From Megaustenia siamemsis (lineage: Eukaryota > Mollusca > Gastropoda > Stylommatophora > Ariophantidae), in contig JAVIAB010000025.1 of the NCBI GenBank assembly GCA_032433765.1, positions 37,147,256 through 37,211,255 of the forward strand: a DNA stretch of 64,000 bases, read 5' to 3'. The notes under the pieces are model-generated. The model had not been told where the DNA came from, did no database searches, and was given only the letters and a program-made list of their open reading frames with translations. The position numbers and the translations under genes are program-made. This document shows positions 1-12,167 of the stretch, one piece after another (within the stretch, counting starts at the first letter, position 1; each line of letters starts with the position of its first letter).

Positions 1-840
1 GACACTGACAAATGGAAATATGCCAGAAACAGTCAATAATAAGTTGAAATTCTATTCTAAGATTCAAACAACTAATTATTGTAAACACCAACATATAAAA
101 TAGCAATGTGTATGTTTTTTTATATGGGTGTACAATATGGATACAACGTAACATTCTCCAAAGTTACATTTTTGTACACACGGAAAAACAAAGAAACATA
201 AACCTGTTATGAGCAACTTAAAGCCAATACTATTTGATACAAAAATAAACATGTCAACAGCAAGCTATTTGTACAAAATAAAATAATTTAGCAAATCTAT
301 GATAATTGTTGTTCAAAGGCACATTTAAGTACACAAATTTCACTCCAGATTTCTTTCCGTTGATGTGTTCTATATTTTTGATCCACCAGAAATGTGAGAT
401 GAGCATTTGGAACTGAGAATGACTGATTTTTGTTGGATTATTCTATGGCACAAAAAGGGAGATTAGAAACACAAAATTAAACTAGGTCACTTTTAGAAAG
501 CATCATGGATGATACTACATTGATTTGTCATGGTCTGCGATATTCCAAAGATTATGAATTTTATTTCCAAAATGGGTTTCTCTTCCTTTCATCTGGATTG
601 AAAACTACCCCCCCTTGTCTTTCCAAGTTCAAAACCACTATTTACACTGCCCAAAGAATGTGCCCACAATTTCACACAAAGTCTTTTTGGTTGAATTTTG
701 GAACATCTTCTAGGCCATATTCAGTTGGGATGCTACAATTCTGGTTGGTTTCTCTTCTTCCTGTATGGAAGATGAGTTCCCTTGAAATCATTGAATGTGA
801 TTAATTGTTGTATCTTATCTTCCTTGTTTGTTTTGTGCTG
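1..840. other. AT-rich DNA, nothing recognised
   Basis: I see no coding exon, RNA gene or repeat structure. Short ORFs here have no domain pattern. Confidence 0.5.
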
Positions 841-1069
841 TCTAGTTGTGTTGAGAATGAATGAAGAAAGACTGCCCTATCAGGCAGTCATGGGGAAACC
901 ATTTGGTAAAAAAAAACAAGGCAGACCAAGAGAATCACTACACAGAACAATTACTAGGAAAGACTCAACCATGGAACTAAGAAACAACCAAGAATTAGCA
1001 GCAAATCGTCAGTCATGGAGAACTATGACTCCCGCTCTATGTGTCTTCTTCGACCCAAGAGGAAAATGA
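840..1069 (+). mobile_element. Fragment: 3' end of a non-LTR retrotransposon ORF
   Basis: The reading frame MNEERLPYQAV...GKKKQGRPRESL...NRQSWRTMT is the usual C-terminal tail of a LINE reverse-transcriptase ORF (basic GRPR segment followed by R-x-x-WR). It is 5'-truncated and has no RT core. Confidence 0.6.
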
Positions 1070-1104
1070 ATGTTTAGTTTGTTGATGAAGACTTAAAGAT
1101 AGAA

Positions 1105-1240
1105 GCATTCTGCTGTTTACATATTCTATGGTGGGAATTATTTCTAGCTTTTTTTCTCAGTTTTTCATTTCTGATCTTACCGTTTGGGCTATCTTCTGTC
1201 AAGCATCGAATGCACTTCATCTCGGTAGTTGTTGTTTTTT
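1105..1240 (-). mobile_element. LINE D fragment
   Basis: In the minus sense the segment resembles DKIRNEELRKKLGV...IEYIRK, as in the better copy at 47.4-47.8 kb. It is degraded. Confidence 0.45.
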
Positions 1241-1472
1241 ATTATTAGATTTGGAAGACAATATTAGTGCCTTTATTCAATTAGATTATGTAGATATGTC
1301 ATTTACATGAATACATAATTGAAACAAATCATCTACACTAACACAAGCTATTTTCAGTTTAGTTCCTTTGATTTTCAGCTTTTCAATTTCTGATGTCCAA
1401 TCTTTTCATGACATGTTGCCTACAACTATTTATCAGTTCTATTGAGGATTTTGTTGTGTTTTGTTTGTTAGT

Positions 1473-1696
1473 AAAAAAAAAAAAAAGTAAAGTGCCCCAT
1501 CACACCAAGTAGTGTATTGGGAATTTGTGTTAGTGACCATAATTTGTACAGACCTTTGGCACATGATTTTTGGGGTAATGTGTAAATCCAGTACCCATTA
1601 AAGGCTGGGCAAATCTGGAAGCCGTCGATCAGGATCAAACCTGATCTCATGTCCTTTGTAGTCCAGTTCACTAACCACTGAGCTATCATGGATCCC
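1473..1696 (-). mobile_element. SINE family 1, flanked by 14-bp TSD
   Basis: tRNA-derived head in minus sense (box A TAGCTCAGTGG, box B-like GGTTTGATCC) and an A-rich end. Flanks repeat TTTTGTTTGTTAGT at 1459-1472 and 1697-1710, a perfect 14-bp TSD, giving exact ends. Confidence 0.85.
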
Positions 1697-1935
1697 TTTT
1701 GTTTGTTAGTCCCAAACTGTTAATGATGAAGCAAATAAAACATAAACTCTGTCTGTAAGTTCACCAGCTGTCCATAACACTGTTGACTCACCGGCAGCAA
1801 TTGCTTACAGAAAGGTATACATAGATGCTTAAGTAATGTCGCATACAAAAAAAAGAGAATATTTTATAGTGATCTCTTCAAACTTCACCTAGTGGGGTGT
1901 AGTAATGTTGTTCATTTCCATTTTCCCCCTAATAC

Positions 1936-2470
1936 ATCATGAGTGCCGTCTCCGCATCGAAGGTTGGCTACCATGGAGCGGCATTCCGCTCTGTCACTTG
2001 CTTTGATAGCGGAGCTGCGATAGCTCAGTGGCTAGTGAACTGGATTACAAAGACAAGGGATAGGGTTCAATTCCAACCAACGGCTTCCGGGTACACCCGG
2101 CCTTAAATGGGTACCGGATTTTTTTGTGGGAAAGTGAAGCGGCACGGGCGTAATACCAACCACATTACCCCAAAAATCATGTGCTGAAGGTCTGTAAAAT
2201 TTATGATCACTAACATCATATTCCCTATACGCTACTTGGCGTGATGGGTGTACTTTACTTTTTTTTTCCCCTTGCTTTGATAGTGTAGGTTGTCATAGGC
2301 TGACATGTCCATCTTTTGATGTCACTCGTCCGTGTTAGTTTTGGTTTGCCTCTTTTACCTTGTATTTTCCCTTCCAAGATTACTTTTAATAGGCTGCTGT
2401 ATTTTAACATGCCCCAAAGATCTCATTTGTCTTGTTTGAATTGTGTTTAGTAGTTCTCTTTTCATTTTTT
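1936..2470 (-). mobile_element. LINE A 3' end, split by a SINE
   Basis: The segment matches the LINE A 3' end seen at 31.3, 47.8 and 61.3 kb (codes for ...GRGRPSLTW...AEWRSMVANLRCGD in minus sense). It is interrupted at 2,010-2,271 by SINE 1. Confidence 0.7.
2010..2271 (+). mobile_element. SINE family 1 inserted in LINE A
   Basis: tRNA-like head GCGATAGCTCAGTGGC, family body and a T-rich end. TTGCTTTGATAG occurs on both sides (1998-2009 and 2272-2283), a perfect 12-bp TSD cut from LINE A sequence, so the SINE is younger than the LINE fragment. Confidence 0.88.
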
Positions 2471-2477
2471 TCTGCCT

Positions 2478-2839
2478 CTGTCAACAGCTGAGATATTTAT
2501 TTTGCTTCTGTCAACAGCTAAGGTATTTATTTTTCTGTCAACAGCTTATTTATTTTGCTTCTGTCAACAGCTAAGGTATTTATTTTGCCTCTGTCAACAG
2601 CTAAGGTATTTATTTTGCTTCTGTCAACAGCTAAGGTATTTATTCTGCTTCTGTCAACAGCTAAAGTATTTATTTTGCTTCTGTCAACAGCTAAGGTATT
2701 TATTCTGCTTCTGTCAACAGCTAAAGTATTTATTTTGCTTCTGTCAACAGCTAAGGTATTTATTCTGCTTCTGTCAACAGCTAAAGTATTTATTTTGCTT
2801 CTGTCAACAGCTAAAGTATTTATTTTGCTTCTGTCAACA
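2478..2839. repeat. 30-bp tandem array, about 12 copies
   Basis: The unit contains TTCTGTCAACAGCTAAGG. As 30 is a multiple of three, open frames of KVFILLLSTA/INTLAVDRS type appear on both strands; I do not regard these as genes. Confidence 0.95.
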
Positions 2840-3359
2840 ACATATTCAGGGATAAGAAATGAATATGTGTACAAATTACAATGAACTATAACTTGAATAT
2901 ATATCAAATCAGACACATTTTAAAAAAAGCAACAAATCTTCAATTAAAATATAATAAATTTCCTTTTGCAAAAATAACATTAGTTTTACTTTGAAATTAA
3001 TGCAAATGTTCACAGCAGAATACAAAAGAATAGAAAGTGATGACAATGAAAGAAACTCACTTCCAATGTAATCATTTAACCCAAACTTACAGCGGAAATA
3101 AATTTGTCACAACCTTCAAGTTAAGGAAAATAAAATAAAAATGACATACTATTTACATGCAGTTTATTTACATCAGCAATGTACATTTACAAAAATATAT
3201 ATTGATCTTATAACTAATTATAATAAAATTAAGACAAATCTGTTTTGATATTTGAAATAAAAAATGTCCTAAAAAACACAAAATACAGAAAACAAAGAAA
3301 AGTAACTGAAGCCCTGGATACCAAGAGTAACAACAAATATTAAATTCCAATTTGTAATA

Positions 3360-3927
3360 TTAACCATAGATTACATTACCTATCTGTGACTCACATGTTT
3401 ACGAGACAGTAGTCAAAATTACTACCACTTAAATGTTACATTTGGAGTTTCAAATACTATATTTTCTTTGAACGTTTGCTACACAGTCATGTGTTTACAC
3501 TAGGAGAGACATGGGAATTGGATGCAGTAATAATTTTCTGGCCAACGTTTGATTTATAATCTGAAATTGGGCCCCATCTCACTGTGGCTACGTGAGGTCT
3601 TACGTTTGCCTATTTTTTAAAATGTATTTTTAGTGGCCATAAGCCCATCAGTTCAGCAGCCTCTTCGCATTGTTCGCTGACTATCCTGTGTTACAAAGGT
3701 CTCTTTGATGTGATGTCATGCCAACACCTGAGAATTCTCCCATCATGAGAAAAAAAAATTCTCTAAAATAGTTTCAGAAGAAAAAAAAATTTTTACGCAA
3801 AAAAAAAACCGGGGTGCTTTTATGAGAGGTAGTACATTTTTTTACTATGTGATTGAAAAAAAAAAAAAAAAATCAAACAGCAAAGGAAAGAAATGCAATA
3901 CAAAATGATAACCGGAAGTGATTTTGT

Positions 3928-3958
<31 letters not shown>

Positions 3959-4064
3959 GGGGGGAGAAGGAGGGGGAATGTTTGCCTGTACCAAGCTGTC
4001 ATATTAATAAAACAATTTATTTTAAGGAGGTAATTTTTACGATGGTATTGTAATCTAGGGTTAA
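3360..4064. mobile_element. piggyBac-type MITE 1
   Basis: The ends are TTAACCATAGATTAC and GTAATCTAGGGTTAA, an inverted repeat bounded by TTAA on both sides. This fits piggyBac elements (TTAA target, CCCTAGA-type termini). It is 705 bp with no transposase and shares its left 350 bp with the copy at 16.3 kb. Confidence 0.65.
3924..3964. repeat. (TG)n followed by a G23 run
   Basis: A TG microsatellite runs into 23 consecutive G (3942-3964), then GGAGGGGG. It has G-quadruplex potential and the length may be mis-assembled. Confidence 0.85.
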
Positions 4065-4640
4065 TAATCTTCAATTGAGAGATCAATTTAATAAAATTAG
4101 GAACTGGATTATCCAAACATAAATATGACATGAGCTATGAGGAAAAACATAGCAGGTTGGATTTTTGATTTCTCCAAATTAAGTTTGCTTTTTATAAAAA
4201 TAGCAAAGTTGGTTAGAAATCATGTCAGTGGAATATTTCTGTCTATTTTTAGAAAACAAAATACCTGAGATATGATAGTTATTTTCTTTGTGATTATAAA
4301 TTTGAATACTACAGTAATATTGCTGCATAAACTGCATATATAAAAATACATAAGAAAAATTTGGTATTGAAACAATTTATTTTCTTAAAATATATTGTAC
4401 ACATTTTTAGGATTTTCTTGACTAAAAAACAAAAAGAAACAAGAACAAAAAGAATAAAATAGTGCAACCCCATAACATCTTAGTTGTTACTAAATTATTG
4501 TTACTTCTCACAAAGCAAAGTTTCCAACCAAATTATTCTAATTGTTTCGTTTGTTGGGTTTACTGTTATGTTGCAAGCATATATTGTAATACTGGATCCT
4601 TCTCAATAGACAATCTGTTTCCTTTAAGATTGTCTGAAAC
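4065..4640. other. AT-rich spacer
   Basis: No supported feature. Confidence 0.5.
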
Positions 4641-4649
4641 TATGAGCCT

Positions 4650-4893
4650 TAACTTCATGTTAACCTGTCTACAGATACTATGAGTTATCTTTTCTTGTTT
4701 AATACTACTTTTAACATGTCTACAGATACCATGAGTTATCCTTCCTTGTTCAATACTTCTTTTAACCTGACTACAGATACCATGAGCTATCTTTCCGTCT
4801 TTATACAACTTTTAACCTGTCTACAGATACCATGAGTTATCCTTCCTTGTTTAATACTACTTTTAACCTGTCTACAGATACCATGAGTTATAT
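4650..4893. repeat. 51-52-bp tandem repeat, five copies
   Basis: Units share CTACAGATACCATGAGTTAT and diverge by several substitutions and indels, so this is an older array. Confidence 0.85.
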
Positions 4894-4894
4894 G

Positions 4895-6000
4895 TCCCTT
4901 TTAGACTCATTTCACCCTTTAAGATATATAGGGAAGGTCTTGCTCTAATAGTAACCCCAGCAGTCATGTGATGCTTGTTCCCTGATGTTATCACTCCATC
5001 TTACTCTAGGTCTATCTCAAGTTTTGTTCCATTTTCCCCTTTTTATTTTTGCCTTGACTGGAAACATTGCCAGATGGTCAAAATATTTGATCCCTTGTCT
5101 CTGCATGTAGCTAGTTAGTGAACTAAAAAACCACCAATAAACTGTTGTGCTGTCATGAGTTTACATAATTTCTATGAAGATAAAACTGTTTTAGCAAATC
5201 ACATTCCGTACCATGAGCCAAAAATTACTGCTCTAGTAGCCAGCTTAGCAAGTCTAAAAGCCGCACTAATTTATTGACATTTTTGCAATTATTTCCACTT
5301 AAACTTTTTAATTCTCTAATTAACCACTTTTCTGACTTCGGTGAACAAAATTGTCCCAACTAAATACATGTTTTAGATTGATTTTATTTATTTTCTTGCT
5401 ATTATTTCACATTTGAACAAATTCAGAATAAACAACATGGTAGCGAATGTGTTAATACATGGACTGACTTAATGGGAATGGCTTTCTGTAATGAAGAAGT
5501 ACAGTGTACTGTAAAATACTATTTATAACCAAAAAAAAAAAAATCAATGTAAAAAGTCTATGGAAGTTACTTGCCCTTGTGGATGATTAAACAAATGTAT
5601 ATCAGTAATTTCCATTCTGGGAACAGAAAGTATGAATTTTGTACATGACAATGATAACATGACATTTCTTTATCAAAACGAAGAACATAATGACATATTG
5701 AACAATCAGCATACAAACTAGAAGTAACAGTGCATATTCTTTTTATGTAACATTTGTATGTTTATATTTAGAACAAAATCAGAAAATGTATGTTAAAAAA
5801 ATTACATTACTTTTTTTTTTACATCTAAGAGTGAATCAGTGAAGGTCACAAAATCATATTCTCTCTGTGGTTTTACTAACTACAGGTCATGTGGCTTCTG
5901 TTGGATTGGAAATGACAAATTACCACCACTGTGTGTCTATATGTTTGGAATTGGAGTCATCAATGACGGCCTAACATCATCAAGTGCTATGACGATCATC
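4895..6000. other. AT-rich spacer with a weak LINE remnant
   Basis: At 4,990-5,110 a minus-sense LINE-like tail resembles that at 45.3 kb (CTCCATCTTACTCTAGGTCT). Otherwise nothing is recognised. Confidence 0.4.
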
Positions 6001-6608
6001 ATTTTCGGGAGGACGTGAACTCCCATGGTATATGGTGGATAGGCGGCAGGAACCATTGAAGGCTATGTCTGAAAAGTGTTCCTTCTTGCAGTTTCCTCAT
6101 ATTCCAAGTCCGGCTTGTTGCAGGAGCTACTGAGTTAAGTGCTCTGTGCACACCGTGAGCTGTGTGTGTCTCATCCGTTTTGATCCTGCTTCGATATCCC
6201 GCTTGTTTGCGATGAATGATGATATCGTATGACGGGGAACAGTTGGTTGTGTTCACTTTCTGCGCGGTTTCGCCTTATGTCTTTTGGCGTGTGCTGAGAC
6301 TGCTACGATGGGGACTACAGTTACCTTTCTTTGTTTGGGAGATGAGTTGGTAATTCGGATGATTCCACTGGCACGGGCGGTTGAGCAATTATGGATTTTA
6401 ATTCGTTTGCTGTGAGACCGAGGCCTTCCATAACCAATAACCAATAACATTACTTTTTTTATGTCTCCACTCAGAGATGAAATTTTGTGGAGTTTGCCAC
6501 GTACAATAAAAATGGAAGAAGATGTCTGAACACGGCGAAATGTCAAATTTTGAGGAATTTGTGTTTTGATGTGGTAAACTTTACTACAGTATCGTAATCT
6601 AGGGTTAA
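6000..6608. mobile_element. GC-richer segment ending in a piggyBac-type terminus
   Basis: The right end GTAATCTAGGGTTAA (6594-6608) matches the terminus of MITE 1. The 6,000-6,440 part is richer in GC than its surroundings and carries two minus ORFs of 85 and 97 codons with no domain I recognise. I find no matching left terminus. It may be the decayed remnant of a longer piggyBac-like element. Confidence 0.4.
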
Positions 6609-6609
6609 T

Positions 6610-8048
6610 GTTAAAATGGGACTAATTGAAGTAAAGAATATCATTTGTTGTGTGTGTGTTTGTACTTAACATCCACTATACTTTATCAAATGTGCAAAGC
6701 CACTAATAATCTTCATGACCTATTATGCAACCAACGTCAGTTTCAATGTACAAAGATGATTACAAATAGGCACTGCACTTTTTTTCTGTCTTCAAGGGAA
6801 TCTTTTATTTTTGATGTATTGATGATGCCAGTTTTGTGACCTTGTTGAGCAGTTACATTTTGTGCAAATGGTAAAAATATACAATATCTTGATAAAGATG
6901 TTTCAAACAGCCTCACTGGTGAGGAAAGAATTATTTGGTTTTCATTTTCTGACATCAAGAGCTATGTCAATGGTGCCACAAAAAGATTTTTTTAAGTCAG
7001 AAAGTTCAAATGGTGGAGGTGAATCAAAGTCTGGCCAAACAGGCAGGAATCAAAGTCTGGCCAAATAGGCAGGAATAAAAAATGGAAGGCAACTTAATCT
7101 TCCAAAAATGAGCAGTACTGAAGTTAGACATGTTAGGCTGAAAGGTGCAGACATCACAGCTTCATTTAAACCACAGCACAACACATCTTTGTCCATCTTT
7201 TAAAAGTGGGTCTTGAAATAAAGTAGTTATTGGGTGAATACAGAAGAAAAAGCTGCCCAGTGGAGAAGAAAACAGAAACTTGTTGAAATCAAATGAACAG
7301 GAAAAATACATGTTGAAATCAAATGAAACTGGACCACTAGCCAACAGAACAGTGCCAGTGAATTCACTTTGGACATGACTGAGATCCTATGTGAGTGGCA
7401 AGAAGATTTCAGGTTGGTTGTTCTCATCTCAATACAAGTTTGGCAAGAACCTAGACAAAATTAACTTTCCCCCCATCCTTTTCATGGCGACAATATATGC
7501 ACAAATTAGGTTGATTAACTTTGCAAAGATCTGCATTGCCTTTTTTAACAGTAAATGTATTGTATTCTGATAACTAATTAAAAAGAATGAACTTCATCAC
7601 GCTCAAAACAAACCCACTGTAGCATAGTCCTTCTCAACCGAGATTGTAAATATCGATTGTTTTGTTCCTGATCACACACATTCCTCACCCACCTGTTTGA
7701 CCTACTTTTACTTATCCCAGCTCCAAGATATCAGAGAGCACCCAACCACACCAGTTACTTTGCCATTCTTCAGTAAACGATCACAGAAATAGCAGATCCA
7801 CACCATTCGTCCACATCAACAAATTCTAAAAGAATTATACATTTTTGTCATTTCCGAGGCTACAACTGTCTGTAGCAACTAAGTTTAAATAAATTCTGCA
7901 CTAATCATTGCTAGTGTATTCTATAACACAAGTTTGATACAAGTCTTTTGGTGGCAGGATGGGTTTTCCCACTGTGGCTGTATTTAGCTCATGCTTTGAA
8001 TTCTTAAAATTATTTCCTAAAATATAACGACTATCTGTGTGTTCACGT
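6610..8048. other. Gene 3' flank or 3' UTR with dispersed-repeat X fragment
   Basis: Probably includes the 3' UTR of the minus-strand gene. A fragment of repeat X (GGCTGAAAGGTGCAGACATC, AAACCACAGCACAACACA) lies at about 7,040-7,200. Nothing else is recognised. Confidence 0.45.
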
Positions 8049-10113
8049 CTATACAGACTCTTCTCTGTAGGAGACAGGTACAAAAACAGACTTTGGAGCA
8101 ACGTCCTCATATTCCGGAGGTGGTGAATCAGGATTTTTTTTCTTTGGTGTCCACCGTGAACGAGAATATCGCTCCCTTCGGTCATCAGTGCTTCTTCTCC
8201 TGTCGACCTCACTTATTTTTTTGAGTGCGTGTTTTACATTCTCTTGATCTGGCGACTTTAATTCTATATCTGTCAGCAATTTTCGTGGTTCCCTGTATTT
8301 AATTTCAGCAGGAGGAGCTTTTGTGGTTTGTGGTTCCCTCAATCTATTATCAGATGCTGGTTTCTGTGGGTCTCTGTCCTTAATTTCTGAAGTAACCATT
8401 CTTTGTATTTGTGGTTCTCTGTCCTTAATTTCTGATGTAATCGTTCTTTGTATTTGTGGTCCTCTGTCCTTAATTTCCGATGTAACTGTTCTTTGTATTT
8501 GTGGTCCTCTGTCCTTAATTTCCGATGTAACTGTTCTTTGTATTTGTGGTCCTCTGTCCTTAATTTCCGATGTAACTGTTCTTTGTATTTGTGGTCCTCT
8601 GTCCTTAATTTCCGATGTAACTGTTCTTTGTATTTGTGGTCCTCTGTCCTTAATTTCAGATGTAACCATTTTTTGTATTTGTGGTTCTCTAAATCTTTCA
8701 TCAGATGTTGGTTTCTGCACTTCCTTGTAACTCTCCTCTGAAGGAGGTTGTTTTAGGTTCTCTGACCCCTTGTATCTATATTCTGATGAAGGTGCCTTCT
8801 GAATGGGTGGGTCTGAGCGTTTAGTATCTCCGCTGGATGAATACGATTTCTCTAATTGGAGTAGATCATCTGGGGGTGGTGGTAGGTTCTGTGGAGGTGT
8901 GTATCTTTTATCTTCTCCCAAGGTTGACTGCTTCTGAAGTGGCTGCTTTTCAATTTCTGAATAAGGTGGTGGTGGCATGGGTAACTGAGGGGACTTTCTA
9001 CCCTTGTTCTGTGATAGATTTTCTCTGCTGCGTGATCTTTCTCTGCTGTGTGATCTCATTTTTTCATTTTTTGACATATCGCCACTCAGCCTATCTCGCT
9101 CCGCACTTGTCCCGCGTCGCTTTCCTTCACTTCTCCGTCTAAGAGATCTGTCATCTTCATCTCTGTCTCTATATTTATCATCATCTCTGTCTCTATATCT
9201 ATCATCGTCTCTGTCTCTATATCTCCTGCCATCCCTATCTCTGTATCGATCATCATCCCTGTCTCTGTATCTATCCCTATCTCTCTCACGGCTGTCTCCA
9301 CGATTAGATAACCTCTCTTTGTCCATTCCTCTACCTCTGTCAGAATCCTCTTGATCCTCAAGTTTGTCCCGCTTGTATCTCTCCCGATCCCGATCTCTTT
9401 CCCGACTATCCCTACGATTATATGACCTCTCCTTATCCATTCCTCTACCTCTGTCTGAATCATCTTGATCATCAAATTTTTCCCTCCTATATCTCTCCCT
9501 ATCTCTTTCCCGGCTATTTTCCCGGTTAAGTGGTTTATCTCTATCTTTTTCACCATCTCTCTCAACATCACTGTCATCATCATACTTTTCACGACTATAC
9601 CTTTCTCTGCTTCTTCTTCTTCTCTCCCTCTCATACTCATAATCACTATCATCACTGTACCGGTCATAACTTCTTCTCCGTCTCCTCCTTCTGTAATCCC
9701 TATCTCGATCATAATCACTGTCATCATCATCATCACTATATCTACCACTTCTCCTTCGACCACGTTCTCTGCTACTTCTCCTTCTTCTGTCATCATCATA
9801 GTCATCACTGTCACTATAGCGGCTCCGATCTCGATCGTATCTATCTCTGCTCCGATCAGACAGTCTGTCTCGACTGCCAAATCGTTCTTTCTTTAAGCTG
9901 TCATGGTCTGAAATATTATCCTTCTCATTGGCTAGATCAGCTTTATCTCGACTCAGACTGGACTGGGAAGTTGAGCGTCCCTTGCGGGAATACTGGCCTG
10001 ATTTGCCAACAGGCTCAGGTAAAGTTTCAGTTCCCAAATTCTGCGCTATTGTGCGTCGAGGGTTGGATCGGTAGGATCGCTCGGACATGTTGTCTCCAAA
10101 TTTGTTCGACATT
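8049..10113 (-). CDS. Exon 6: RD/RS-rich, PPxY-containing cytoplasmic tail and stop
   Basis: It encodes residues 316-1003 in one exon with stop TAG at 8049-8051. Residues about 388-648 are dense in Arg, Asp, Glu, Ser and Tyr (RDRDRYRDRD-type runs, SDSDDYDDD), with an internal duplication of about 40 residues around DSDRGRGMDKER. Then come PPPPY (696-700), another proline stretch, seven copies of a 15-residue unit like EIKDRGPQIQRTVTS, and PPPEY (980-984). The last residues, EESV, fit a class III PDZ ligand (acidic at -2, Val at 0). The acceptor is TTGCATTTCAG. Long ORFs on the opposite strand here are antisense artefacts of biased composition. No clear poly(A) signal lies within 1 kb; the first AATAAA in gene sense is at 6809-6804. 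Confidence 0.88.
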
Positions 10114-12112
10114 CTGAAATGCAAGAAGGCCAAGATTAAATGTTAATATTGCAAGATGGCAACATTTCAAGAAGCTGCCAGATTTTTGTGTTAGGGTGAG
10201 TAAAAAAAGAAGTAACATAAATGCCAAAAGATCTTTTGGTGTTAGTATATTATGTATTTGCAGTGGAGTTCGCTTACATTCAAAGTATTTAAAAAAAAAA
10301 AAAAGTAAAGTTAATACTATTATTCAGAAACCCTAGTGAATTCTAAAAAGTTGTGACCTGAAAACATGATTAAGTTAAAATAATGAGATAGCCCTATAGA
10401 AAATTCCCAGCATGCCCCAAAAATGATTAAATTTCTTTTTTAGAAAAAAAAATTCTCAAAGTCATGTAAATGAAGATTTGCTATAAATGCTGGTCTGAGA
10501 ACATAACTATATCTGATCTGAGAACATAGCAATATCTGTTCTGAGAACATAGCAATATCTGTTCTGAGAACATAGCAATATCTGGTTTGAGAACATAGCT
10601 ATATCTGGTCTGAGACCATAGCTGTATTTGGTCTGAGAAAATAGCTGTATCTGGTCTGATAACATAACTATATCTGGTCTGAAGACACGACAAGGCCAAA
10701 ATCACATTCATAGTTGTTAACCATTGATACTTTAGTGCATATGTATTTGCTATGAAGATAAAGTAGACAAACCTCTTCAATTATTCATTCTAAATTAGTA
10801 GCAGAAGGTGTGTCTTAAAATAACCTCTGTGTTGGAAATATTGCATCTTCTGAAACTCTCAGCTAAAATATTTCATGTTTTGTGTGTGGTGTCACAAACT
10901 TAAACCACTTCCATAAAATATCAGATGTAAGAACAAGGGGAATGTAGTAGGCTCTGTACATCATCCATAAATGGAGTGGAACTAAAATACGACTTTCAGA
11001 TGAAAACAAACAGAGGGTAGAAGATAAAGCAAGAACTGAAATAGTCCAAACACTAAATTCATTGCCATCTCAAGGTAGAAGAACAACTCTCACCTAGACC
11101 ACATTTTCTATGCACAGAGTCATCTAATCTATAATAAATAAATCTTATAGCACTGGTTTCTAATCATCTTTGAGACGTGACCCCATTTTATAGAGACAAA
11201 GTAACCTGTGAGTCCAAATACATTAAAAGTAGATGTTTTAATAGGGTAAATAAGAAAATAGATTTGTTCACTAAAATATAGCTCAAAATAATTGTAACTT
11301 ACAAGATGATTGTAATTCATTAACAAGCTTTGCAGTTGAGTTTCAAATAATGTCAACCTCATGTCATTCTCAACACGTGTTTTCCCTTTACAAAATTTTC
11401 ATATCTTACCACTGGCTCCTCAACCCCACAGAAACCCCTTCCCAACCCCAAAATGGAATCACAACCCATGGGCTGGGAACCACTGCTCTATAGGTTCTGT
11501 CATTTCTTAAAAAAAAATATATATATAATACGCAATATAAAAAATTGATGATTCCTGAAGCTTACTGTTTACATCTATTAATAATTGTTGTCAACATAAC
11601 TGTTTAATCCAATCTTTGTTTCAGCAAAGAAGAAAATTGATTCATTAAAAACAAAATGCTACAGAAAAATTCTTAAGATACACCTTGAATATTAAAAATA
11701 TAGCCAAGAAGACATACTAAAAGTCTTAAACGTGAAAAATAACTGTCTTATAAACACCATTCTACAGAGAAAATTAAAATACTATGGCCACGTCAAAAGA
11801 CACAGCGGGCTGGACAAAATAATGAAAGATATGGTTCTAGGATGATTAATCAGGGCAGACCAAGAAGAAGGTGGTTTAAGACATCAAGGAGACCTGACTT
11901 GAGACAGAAATTCTTTCAGATGGGCTGTGGTGAATACAATATTCTGTGTGAGATACTGATTTGTTGGCCAATGATAAGGAAATCACAGTGTGGTGAGACA
12001 CAGTGTATGTCTTGTGCAAGGCATTTGAAAGTTCATCAGACATAAGAGTCTAGAATTGTTGTTCTATGTGCCATCTTCAGTTCAAAAGGATAGATAGATT
12101 AAATAGATAGTT

Positions 12113-12167
<55 letters not shown>

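Noticed and set aside
2030..2100. Possible functional tRNA gene (GATAGCTCAGTGG and box B)
   Set aside because: The cloverleaf is incomplete and the sequence is the head of a dispersed SINE with TSDs.
9086..10117. Plus and alternative minus ORFs opposite exon 6
   Set aside because: They are shadows of the low-complexity RD/RS coding sequence; the exon 6 frame has splice-phase and motif support.
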